NCBI GenBank assembly: GCA_036394575.1
Contig: DASWEY010000016.1
Location: forward strand, 1 to 64,000
Source: UKL13-2 sp036394575
Lineage (GTDB): Bacteria; Pseudomonadota; Gammaproteobacteria; Burkholderiales; Usitatibacteraceae
DNA: 64,000 bases
Direction: 5' to 3'
Shown here in pieces: positions 8,702-15,838 of the stretch. The notes beneath the pieces were generated by a model. That model saw only the letters and a program-made list of their open reading frames with translations, was not told the DNA's origin and ran no database searches. The translations under genes were made by a program, and so were the position numbers. Numbering within the stretch: the first letter of the stretch is position 1; the number at the start of each line of letters is the position of its first letter.

Positions 8702-9664
8702 TCACTGCGCGTAAAACACCCAGAACGCCTGCGCCGCATCGCTCCAGCAGCGGATATCGTTGAAGCCGGCGCTGCGCAGCAAAACCTCGAATTCATCGCG
8801 CGCGTATTTGTACGAGCTTTCGGAGTGAATGCGTTCGCCGCGCGTGAAGCGGCGCGCGACGCCGTCGATGGTGACGATCTGGTCCTCGGTCGCCTCGAGA
8901 TGCATCTCGACGCGGCCGAGCGCCGCGTTGTAGCCGCCGACATGGCGCCAGCGCGATTCATCGAACTGCGTGCCGAGCACGCGGTTGATATGGCGCAGCG
9001 CATTCAGGTTGAAGGCGGCGGTGACGCCCAGCGCATCGTCATAGGCCGCATCGAGCAATGCCTTGTCCTTCTTGGCGTCGACGCCGATCAGCAGGCCGCC
9101 GCTGGCAAGGCGGCGAATCTCGCGCAAAAAACCGACGGCTTGCGCGGGATCGAAATTGCCGATGCTGGAGCCCGGATAAAACATGGTCGCACGCCCGTGC
9201 AGCAATTCCGTCGGGATCAAGAGCTGGCGCGAGAAATCGGTGACTAGGCCGACCATGTCGATCTCGGGGAAGTCCGGCGCCATATTGGCCAGGGCCACAT
9301 CCAGCGCCGGCCCGGCGATGTCGACCGCCAGATAGCGCTGCGGCTCGATGATGGGCAGCCAGGACAGCGCCTTGCAGCAGTCGCCCGCGCCCAGATCGAC
9401 GAAGGTGCCGACGTTACCCATGGCCGCCGCGATCTCGGCGCGGTGTTGCTGAAAAATGCCGCGCTCGGTGCGCGTGGGGTAATACTCGTCGAGCTGGCAG
9501 ATGGCGCCGTACAAGGCGCAGCCCAGCTCGTCGTAGAAATACTTGGGCTCGATATGCGCGGGCGACGCGCGCAAGCCCGCGATCAGCGCGGTGCGCTCGG
9601 CGGCCTCATTGGTCTGCAATCTGTCGATGATGCGGTGTACCCCGCGGCCGGCGTATCGATCCAT
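8702..9664 (-). CDS. egtD: L-histidine N-alpha-methyltransferase EgtD
   Basis: 320-aa enzyme that trimethylates histidine with SAM to give hercynine, the shared precursor of ergothioneine and selenoneine. The start at 9664 (MDRYAG) gives the family's usual length, and an upstream in-frame extension runs into the neighbouring gene and is rejected. Recognisable blocks are KYFYDELGCALYGAICQL, the SAM-binding FVDLGAGDC, PGSSIGNFDP and the C-terminal HSESSYKY. It is the last of three minus-strand genes after a transglutaminase and a TlpA-like protein (35-bp gap to the latter), and it converges on egtB and the methyltransferase. Confidence 0.93.
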   Translation of the reverse strand: MDRYAGRGVHRIIDRLQTNEAAERTALIAGLRASPAHIEPKYFYDELGCALYGAICQLDEYYPTRTERGIFQQHRAEIAAAMGNVGTFVDLGAGDCCKALSWLPIIEPQRYLAVDIAGPALDVALANMAPDFPEIDMVGLVTDFSRQLLIPTELLHGRATMFYPGSSIGNFDPAQAVGFLREIRRLASGGLLIGVDAKKDKALLDAAYDDALGVTAAFNLNALRHINRVLGTQFDESRWRHVGGYNAALGRVEMHLEATEDQIVTIDGVARRFTRGERIHSESSYKYARDEFEVLLRSAGFNDIRCWSDAAQAFWVFYAQ

Positions 9665-9699
9665 GACTGTTTCCGTCGTTGGCAAATCGCGAAACTTGG

Positions 9700-10317
9700 T
9701 TAGCCGGTATTGCGCGGCGCGGTTGCCGTGCCGGGTTCGGATTTTGTGGCCGAGGTCACCGCCGGTTTCTGGAGACGCCGGGCCTCGCGCATCAGCGGCG
9801 CGAATTTTGCGCCGATCTCGGCCGAGGTCCAGTCGATTTCGCCGAAGTAGCGATAGCGGGCACGACCGTCCGCGCCAAGCACGAAGCTCATCGGCACCCC
9901 GCCCACCCGCCATTGTTTTTTCGCATCGCCGTCGCGGTCCAGCAGGGTCACGAAATCCACGCCCAGTTTGCCGTAGAAATCCCGGATGCGCGCATCGGCC
10001 TCACCCAGGTTCACCGTCACCACCTCGAAAGGTTCGTCGCGCATTTCGGTCTTGAGGCGCATCAGGGTCGGCATCTCGGCCACGCAGGGCTCGCACCAGG
10101 TCGCCCAGAAATGCACCACCAGCACCTTGCCGCGCCACTCCTTCAGGCTGCGCGGCCGGCCCTGCAAATCCTTCAGCGCCAGCGGGGGAATCGGTTGTTT
10201 CCATTTCTGCAATATTGCCGCATCCGGACTCGCACCGGCTGGCCCCGCCTGCGTCTGCGCGAGCGGACTGCCGACGGCGACCAGGGCCGCGATCAACCCT
10301 GTGCGAATATATCCCAT
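9700..10317 (-). CDS. TlpA-like periplasmic thioredoxin
   Basis: 205-aa TlpA/ResA-type protein with a thioredoxin fold. An N-terminal signal segment (MGYIRTGLIAALVAVG, cleavage likely near AQTQA) directs it to the periplasm. The redox site is WATWCEPC within a typical VVHFWATWC strand. A conserved cis-proline segment (GGVPMSFVL) and the insertion characteristic of TlpA-type proteins follow. The start at 10317 is preferred because earlier in-frame codons fall in the upstream gene. It lies 23 bp after the transglutaminase gene and 35 bp before egtD on the same strand. Partner protein unknown; cytochrome c or thiol maintenance are family roles. Confidence 0.88.
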   Translation of the reverse strand: MGYIRTGLIAALVAVGSPLAQTQAGPAGASPDAAILQKWKQPIPPLALKDLQGRPRSLKEWRGKVLVVHFWATWCEPCVAEMPTLMRLKTEMRDEPFEVVTVNLGEADARIRDFYGKLGVDFVTLLDRDGDAKKQWRVGGVPMSFVLGADGRARYRYFGEIDWTSAEIGAKFAPLMREARRLQKPAVTSATKSEPGTATAPRNTG

Positions 10318-10340
10318 GCGCTTGCCGTGGCCAAGCACGC

Positions 10341-11432
10341 TCAAACGATCTCGCGCGAGCTGATGGTGTACTTGAAGCTGTCCGGATCGAGCTGGTCCAG
10401 GCGGCCCTCGGCGGTTTCCGCATTCGGGTACATGAAGAACACCAGCTTCGATTTCTTCGAGCCCGGCATCGCCACATCGTGCGCGGAGTTGTAGGCCAGC
10501 CAGTTCATTTCCCAGTTGCCCCACAGGAACTGGCGCGCGGCGACCACCTTCGGGTCGTCGATTTTCTTGCCGCCCTCTTCTTCAAGGATGACCTTGCGTA
10601 CATCGGCCGGGTCGACCGGAATCCAGCCCACGTTCTGCGCATAGAATTCCGCGCGGCAATGCTGGGCCTTGGTGATATCGCCGGACTTGCCCAGCGATTT
10701 GTAGCCGCGCTGCGAATCGGCCACACGGATGCCGTAGACATCGCGGGCCGGCACACCCACTGCGCGGCACAGCGCCACGAATAGCGCATTCAGGTCGCCG
10801 CATTTGCCGCCATAGCTGTTGTTCTCCAGCATGAATTTGACATCGCCGACGCCGCAGCCGCGCACCTTGGGATCGCGATAGGTGTTCTCCACCACCCATT
10901 CGTAAATCGCCCGCGCCTTGTCGGTATCGGTCTTCGCCCCCTTGACGATGCCGTCCGCGGTCGATTTCACGATACCGTCGGTAGGCATGAATTCGGTCGG
11001 CGCCAGATAGCGCTTCAATTCCTCATTCGAGGCCAGCATGCCGTGTCCGCCGGCCGGGTTGACCGAGTAATTGCGGGTCGCAAAACGGCTGGTCAGGGAC
11101 AGCACCGGCCTGGCGCCTTCGGCAAAGGTCGCCGAGACAATACCGGCGCCGTAACGCATATCGGTCACCAGTTCCACCTGGCTGCCTTCGACCTGCCAGG
11201 TATTGCCCAGCGACTTCTGGTACGAGGTATCGACCGTGCTCGGCGTCGGCAACCAGACACGCGTGGTGCCGACCGGCTTCAGCACTTCGACACGCTTGGT
11301 CACTTCAAAAATGCGCCAGCCATCATTGCCGGGCGCGCTCTGCGCGAACGCAGCGCCGAGGGGCAGCGCGCTGGAGACGGCCGCGGCCAGCGGCGCCGTT
11401 GCGGAAGTCTTGAGGAAGGAACGACGGTTCAT
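10341..11432 (-). CDS. Tat-exported transglutaminase-like protein
   Basis: 363-aa protein starting MNRRSFLKTS, a twin-arginine export signal, with cleavage likely after AAFAQ. The core is a transglutaminase-like cysteine peptidase fold: the nucleophile is in GGKCGDLNALFVALCR, the His in AQHCRAEFY and the Asp in PVDPADV. Such proteins act in the periplasm as proteases or amide hydrolases, but the substrate is not predictable here. It is the first gene of the transglutaminase-tlpA-egtD run. Export through Tat implies folding or metal loading in the cytoplasm first. Its upstream side is a gene-free repeat region. Confidence 0.87.
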   Translation of the reverse strand: MNRRSFLKTSATAPLAAAVSSALPLGAAFAQSAPGNDGWRIFEVTKRVEVLKPVGTTRVWLPTPSTVDTSYQKSLGNTWQVEGSQVELVTDMRYGAGIVSATFAEGARPVLSLTSRFATRNYSVNPAGGHGMLASNEELKRYLAPTEFMPTDGIVKSTADGIVKGAKTDTDKARAIYEWVVENTYRDPKVRGCGVGDVKFMLENNSYGGKCGDLNALFVALCRAVGVPARDVYGIRVADSQRGYKSLGKSGDITKAQHCRAEFYAQNVGWIPVDPADVRKVILEEEGGKKIDDPKVVAARQFLWGNWEMNWLAYNSAHDVAMPGSKKSKLVFFMYPNAETAEGRLDQLDPDSFKYTISSREIV

Positions 11433-11620
11433 GATGGTTCTCCAGAATGGTGGCGGACGGTATCGGACAATGCGGGCCTAAACACTAGACACCAGGCGCG
11501 GGCGGAAACAGAAACCGGCACCGCAAACCAGAATAATACCTTGGACGCAGAGTCGATTTGATTCGACAAGGTTCATACGGGCGAAGTTCGCTTGCGGTTT
11601 CCGTTTGGTTTGTCATCGGC
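11433..11620. other. gene-free upstream region of the transglutaminase operon
   Basis: About 190 bp with no supported gene. It should contain the promoter of the transglutaminase-tlpA-egtD run on the minus strand. I could not pick out convincing -35/-10 boxes. It is followed by a repeat array extending to the tRNA-Ser gene. Confidence 0.5.
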
Positions 11621-11669
11621 AAACACCACCCGGTGGGTGGCGTTTTAATTTGGCGGAGAGGGCGGGATT
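11621..11669 (-). repeat. duplicated tRNA-Ser 3' tail plus terminator, distal copy
   Basis: This 49-bp stretch is an exact copy of 11802-11850. It contains the last 19-20 nt of tRNA-Ser including CCA and the downstream terminator hairpin, but the rest of the tRNA is missing. The two copies start 181 bp apart. An open reading frame spanning it is an artefact of the repeat. Confidence 0.9.
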
Positions 11670-11728
11670 GTGCCGCCGTCGGCTTAGGCCGATGACGTCA
11701 TCGCTTCGCGACCGCGCTTTGCGCGTCC

Positions 11729-11753
11729 AAGGGAAGTCCACTGGACTTCCCTT
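11729..11753. repeat. 25-nt perfect inverted repeat
   Basis: AAGGGAAGTCCA, one central base, then its exact complement TGGACTTCCCTT. It sits between the two 49-bp direct repeats. It would form a strong hairpin in either strand but has no following T run, so it is more likely part of the repeat unit than a terminator. Confidence 0.85.
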
Positions 11754-11801
11754 AGTCGAACCCGTGGCGGGCTCTATTTACCCACCGCACTCGCCAAATG
11801 A

Positions 11802-11922
<121 letters not shown>

Positions 11923-12095
11923 GGTGGTGCATCTAAACTGGAATTGCCTGTGGGGCGGCAAGCGGCAAACCGACCTTTCAGGCAGCCCGAGATAATAAAC
12001 GACTGCTGTTGTTAAGGCAAATCGTCCGGGTGCGGAATCGCGGCGAAATGAACGGAGGAATGGCGGTGAACCGCGGCGAGGGCCACAGGCGGCCG

Positions 12096-13181
12096 CTATT
12101 TTCTCGACAAGACCAACCAGCGGAACCCGAAAAGCTGTTTCCAGAACAGTCCAAGCAGCACCGCGAGCATGGCCAGATGCACTGGCGCCAGCCCTATCCA
12201 TGCCGGTATTTTTCCCGAGGCCGTCCACGCCTGAAAAATACCCATCGAATGGTAGTAAAGAAAGAAAATAAGTATCGCGAAGATCAGATTCCACGACGTG
12301 CCTGACCTCGGGTTGACGAACGACAGCGGGATCGCGATCAGGGACAGGATCATCGCCACCATCGGCAGGGCAATGCGCCAGTGCAGTTCGGCGAAATTCT
12401 CGGCAGTGCCATCCATTGCCAATGCAATGGTCGAAAGCGCCTTGGTGGGCAGATCGCTGACCGCGACCTCTTTGGCCTCAAGGCGGATCATCCAGCTCTC
12501 GAAATCGGTGATCTGGAAGTCGAGCGCGCTCGGCGTTCCCTCGTAGCGCCGCCCGTTCATCAGGACCAGGAATTTGTCGCCATTGGGCGCCGTTTCCGTA
12601 TGGCCCTTCTCGGCGACCACCACACCGAAGCGGCCATGCTGATTAAATTGCACAAATACGTTATTTACCTGCTCGGTCGAGCTTGAGGTTTTATCGACGA
12701 AGAACACCTGGTTGGCGCTGCGGGTCTCCATGAAATTGCCGGGCGTCAGGCGCGAAACGTCGTCGCGGCTGCGGAGGATGCGCTGGTATTCGACGCTTTG
12801 CGCCAGCGCCCAGGGGGTAAGCACCAGGCTGAGCAGGGCAATGATGGCGACAACGGGCAAGCCAAATCCCAGCACCGGCTTTACCCAGGCCGTCAGCGGC
12901 AAACCCGATGAAAACCACACCGGCATCTCGCTATCGCGGTAGCTGCGCGATAGCGTCAGCAGCACGGCGATAAACAGGGAAAGCGAAAGCACCACCGGCA
13001 AATAAGACAAGAGCGCGAAGCCCAGCAGGGCGATCACCGCTTCCGGTTCCTGCAAACCGTCCGCCACCCGGCCAAGAAGACGAACCAACTGGAAAATCAG
13101 AAAAATCGTCGTCAATACGGTCAGCACCGACAAGCCGATGGCGGTGAATTCTCGGAAAAGGCTGCGTTTGAAAATGTGCAC
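12096..13181 (-). CDS. lptF: LPS export ABC transporter permease LptF
   Basis: 361-aa inner-membrane permease of the LptB2FGC machine that extracts lipopolysaccharide and passes it to the periplasmic bridge. Three predicted membrane segments precede a large periplasmic beta-jellyroll domain (about residues 125-250), and three more follow, including LPMVAMILSLIAIPLSFV. The GTG at 13181 (then HIFKRSLFREF) matches the family N-terminus better than the upstream ATG. It is divergent from pepA as usual. Unusually, no lptG follows it: the downstream side is tRNA-Ser and the repeat array. Confidence 0.93.
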   Translation of the reverse strand: MHIFKRSLFREFTAIGLSVLTVLTTIFLIFQLVRLLGRVADGLQEPEAVIALLGFALLSYLPVVLSLSLFIAVLLTLSRSYRDSEMPVWFSSGLPLTAWVKPVLGFGLPVVAIIALLSLVLTPWALAQSVEYQRILRSRDDVSRLTPGNFMETRSANQVFFVDKTSSSTEQVNNVFVQFNQHGRFGVVVAEKGHTETAPNGDKFLVLMNGRRYEGTPSALDFQITDFESWMIRLEAKEVAVSDLPTKALSTIALAMDGTAENFAELHWRIALPMVAMILSLIAIPLSFVNPRSGTSWNLIFAILIFFLYYHSMGIFQAWTASGKIPAWIGLAPVHLAMLAVLLGLFWKQLFGFRWLVLSRK

Positions 13182-13359
13182 GGGAAAATTTGACGCGCAA
13201 TAACCTTGATGGAAACTGGAAATGGAAACGGGACCCGGCATGACGGCGGTTTGCTTTGACGCCGTACCCCCTAAACAGCGATAATTTCGGTTTCCGCCAA
13301 ATTGACGTCCGCCTGTATCGGGTTGATGAGGCGATTCTTAACGCGCATGGAGAAACCTC

Positions 13360-14847
13360 GTGGAATTTAGCATAAAAGGCGGCGACCTCTCGAAATTCAA
13401 GACCGATTGCATCATCGTCGGCGTATACGACTCCAAGAAACTGTCCGCGGACGCCAGGAACCTGGATGCCGCCGCCAAGGGCGCCATCGCGCACGCCGCC
13501 GCCTCCGGCGACATCTCCGGCAAGGTCGGCAGCACCCTGTTGTTGCACGGTCTCGCCGGTATCGCCGCCAAGCGCGTGCTGCTGGTCGGCATGGGCGATG
13601 AGAAATCCTATGGCAATGTGGCCTTCAAAAGCGCCATCAGCAGCGCGTTCAAGGGGCTGAAGGGCACCGCGGTAACCGACGTTGTACTGTCGCTCGACAC
13701 CAAACATGCCGGCGACATCGCCTGGAAGGCCGAGCAAGCCTGCATCCTGGCGATCGAAGGCGCTTACCGCTTCAACCGGATGAAGAGCAAGGTGGACGAC
13801 AAGCATGTCGGCAAGTCAGTGACCTTCCATCTCGACGGCAAGGCCGACGAAAAGGCACTCAAACAGGCGCTCAAGCGCGGCCAGGCCATCGGCGAGGGCA
13901 TGAACCTCACCAAGGATCTCGGCAACCTGCCGCCGAATATCGCCACCCCGGCCTATCTGGCCAATACCGCCAAGGATCTCGCCAAGGCCTATAAATTCAA
14001 GTGCACCATCCTCGAGAAGAAGGACATGGAGAAGCTGGGCATGAACACCCTGCTGTCGGTGTCCAAGGCTTCCTATCTGCCGCCGAAGTTCATCGTGCTC
14101 GAGCACAAGGGCGGCAAGAAAGGTGACGCCCCTGTGGTGCTGGTCGGCAAGGGCATCACCTTCGATACCGGCGGCATTTCGCTGAAACCCGCGCCGGAAA
14201 TGGATGAAATGAAGTACGACATGTGCGGCGCCGGCGCAATGCTGGGCACCATGAAAACCGTCGGCGAGCTAAAGCTGCCGATGAATATCGTGATGCTGGT
14301 GCCGACCTGCGAAAACATGCCGGGCGGCAATGCTACGCGCCCCGGCGACATCGTCAAATCGATGTCCGGCCAGACCGTGGAAATTCTCAACACCGACGCC
14401 GAGGGCCGCCTGATCCTGTGCGACGCGCTGACCTATGCCGAGCGCTTCAAGCCCGCCTGCGTGGTCGACGCCGCCACCCTCACCGGTGCGATGGTGATTG
14501 CGCTGGGCCATGTCACTACCGGCGTCTTCGCCAACGACGACAAGCTCGGCGCCGAACTGGTCGAGGCCGGCAGCAATGTGCACGACAAGGCCTGGCTGCT
14601 GCCGATGGGCGCGGAATACGATGAAGGCCTGAAATCCAACTTCGCCGATATCCCGAACATCGCCGGCCGCGCCGGCGGCTCGATCACCGCCGCCTGCTTC
14701 CTCGGCCGCTTCACCAAGAGCTACAAATGGGCGCATCTGGATATCGCCGGCACCGCCTGGAAATCGGGCGCCGAAAAAGGCGCGACCGGACGTCCGGTGC
14801 CGTTGTTGACGAAATTCCTGATGAAGCGCGCCGGCGTCGGCGTTTAG
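13360..14847 (+). CDS. pepA: leucyl aminopeptidase (PepA, M17)
   Basis: 495-aa cytosolic dimetal aminopeptidase of family M17 that releases N-terminal residues from peptides. The C-terminal catalytic domain shows the metal- and substrate-binding block VGKGITFDTGGISLKP and the family signature NTDAEGRL. The N-terminal macro-like domain covers about residues 1-170. The start is GTG at 13360, preceded by GGAGA; the ATG upstream is out of frame. It is divergent from lptF, the common betaproteobacterial arrangement, and followed about 110 bp later by holC. Confidence 0.96.
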   Translation: MEFSIKGGDLSKFKTDCIIVGVYDSKKLSADARNLDAAAKGAIAHAAASGDISGKVGSTLLLHGLAGIAAKRVLLVGMGDEKSYGNVAFKSAISSAFKGLKGTAVTDVVLSLDTKHAGDIAWKAEQACILAIEGAYRFNRMKSKVDDKHVGKSVTFHLDGKADEKALKQALKRGQAIGEGMNLTKDLGNLPPNIATPAYLANTAKDLAKAYKFKCTILEKKDMEKLGMNTLLSVSKASYLPPKFIVLEHKGGKKGDAPVVLVGKGITFDTGGISLKPAPEMDEMKYDMCGAGAMLGTMKTVGELKLPMNIVMLVPTCENMPGGNATRPGDIVKSMSGQTVEILNTDAEGRLILCDALTYAERFKPACVVDAATLTGAMVIALGHVTTGVFANDDKLGAELVEAGSNVHDKAWLLPMGAEYDEGLKSNFADIPNIAGRAGGSITAACFLGRFTKSYKWAHLDIAGTAWKSGAEKGATGRPVPLLTKFLMKRAGVGV

Positions 14848-14955
14848 CGCGCCGCCCGGTGAACCCCTGATGCCTCTCGATATTTCTCTTTCGACGCGCG
14901 ACGAGATGAGGGCGAACCCATCCTGTCGGCGGCGATGCTGGCAGGGGCATCGGGC

Positions 14956-15387
14956 ATGACCGAAGTAAAATTTTTTTTCAATGTCGATCACAAGTTGAAT
15001 TTCGCCTGCAAGCTCGCGAAAAAGGCGTTCGACGACGGCCGCAAGCTGGTGGTCTATACGCCGGATGCGGCCCTGGCCGCGGAATTCGATCGGCATCTGT
15101 GGACGTTCGCGCAGCTTTCTTTCGTGCCGCATGTGCATGCCGCGCATGCCCTGGCTGCCGACACGCCGATCATCATCGCCACCGACGAGGCCGCGCTGCC
15201 GCATCACGAGGCTTTGCTGAACCTGGGCGACGAGCCGCCGCCCTTCTTCAGCCGCTTCGAGCATTTGCGCGAGATCGTGTCGATGGACGATGACGATCGC
15301 GGACGGGCGCGCGAGCGCCTCAAGTTTTACAAATCGCGCGGCTTCGACATCCAGAATCACGACATGAAGGCGGCCCATGGACAATGA
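14956..15387 (+). CDS. holC: DNA polymerase III chi subunit
   Basis: 143-aa HolC, which bridges the clamp-loader psi subunit and SSB during replication. The start MTEVKFFFN and the conserved RKLVVYTPDAALAAEFDRHLW, PHVHAAH and PIIIATDE segments match the family. The ATG at 14956 is chosen over one seven codons upstream because the family begins with MTEV/MTRI-like residues. It overlaps the next gene by 11 bp. Its place between pepA and valS is the standard one in Burkholderiales. Confidence 0.93.
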   Translation: MTEVKFFFNVDHKLNFACKLAKKAFDDGRKLVVYTPDAALAAEFDRHLWTFAQLSFVPHVHAAHALAADTPIIIATDEAALPHHEALLNLGDEPPPFFSRFEHLREIVSMDDDDRGRARERLKFYKSRGFDIQNHDMKAAHGQ

Positions 15388-15805
15388 TCGGGATCGCGAA
15401 CTGGCCGGCAAGGTCGATGCCCTGATCGGCAAACGCGCGGCAGCCGGCGACGATCGCAATATTCCGGTACTGACCGATGTGCTGACCGGCCCCGACTGGA
15501 AAGTGGACACCGTGAAGCTGCCGGTGCTGGGGCAAAACAGCCCGGCACCGTCGCGCGCCTCGCTGGCCCTGCAGCAACTCGATGACAGCGAGATCGATGC
15601 GCTGTCGCACGAGATTTTCGAGCGCGTGTTCGACCGCATCGACAGCCAGCTCGCCGACAAGCTCGAAGACCGCCTTACCACCCAACTGGCCGCACAGATC
15701 AATGCTGTCGTCACACGTGTGCTGGGCGATCTGCGTCAGGACATCGCCAATGAAGTCGGCGATGCCGTCAACGCCGCGCTGGCCGATCATTTGCGCAAAA
15801 AATAA
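15377..15805 (+). CDS. conserved protein of unknown function between holC and valS
   Basis: 142-aa acidic protein with no motif I recognise. The N-terminal half carries IPVLTDVLTG, a linear segment reminiscent of Burkholderiales proteins at this locus. The C-terminal half (LDDSEIDALSHEIFERVFDR onward) is predicted to be continuous amphipathic helix, possibly a coiled coil or oligomerisation domain, ending in basic residues. It overlaps holC by 11 bp and precedes valS by about 33 bp, so it is probably translated with holC. It may relate to clamp loading or be a bystander; no function is assigned. Confidence 0.75.
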   Translation: MDNDRDRELAGKVDALIGKRAAAGDDRNIPVLTDVLTGPDWKVDTVKLPVLGQNSPAPSRASLALQQLDDSEIDALSHEIFERVFDRIDSQLADKLEDRLTTQLAAQINAVVTRVLGDLRQDIANEVGDAVNAALADHLRKK

Positions 15806-15838
15806 GCCATCCCGCCACTCCTCATCTTGTAAGGCCTC

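Noticed and set aside
9665..9913. N-terminal extension of egtD by 83 codons
   Set aside because: It overlaps the tlpA-like gene on the same strand and exceeds the normal length of about 320 aa.
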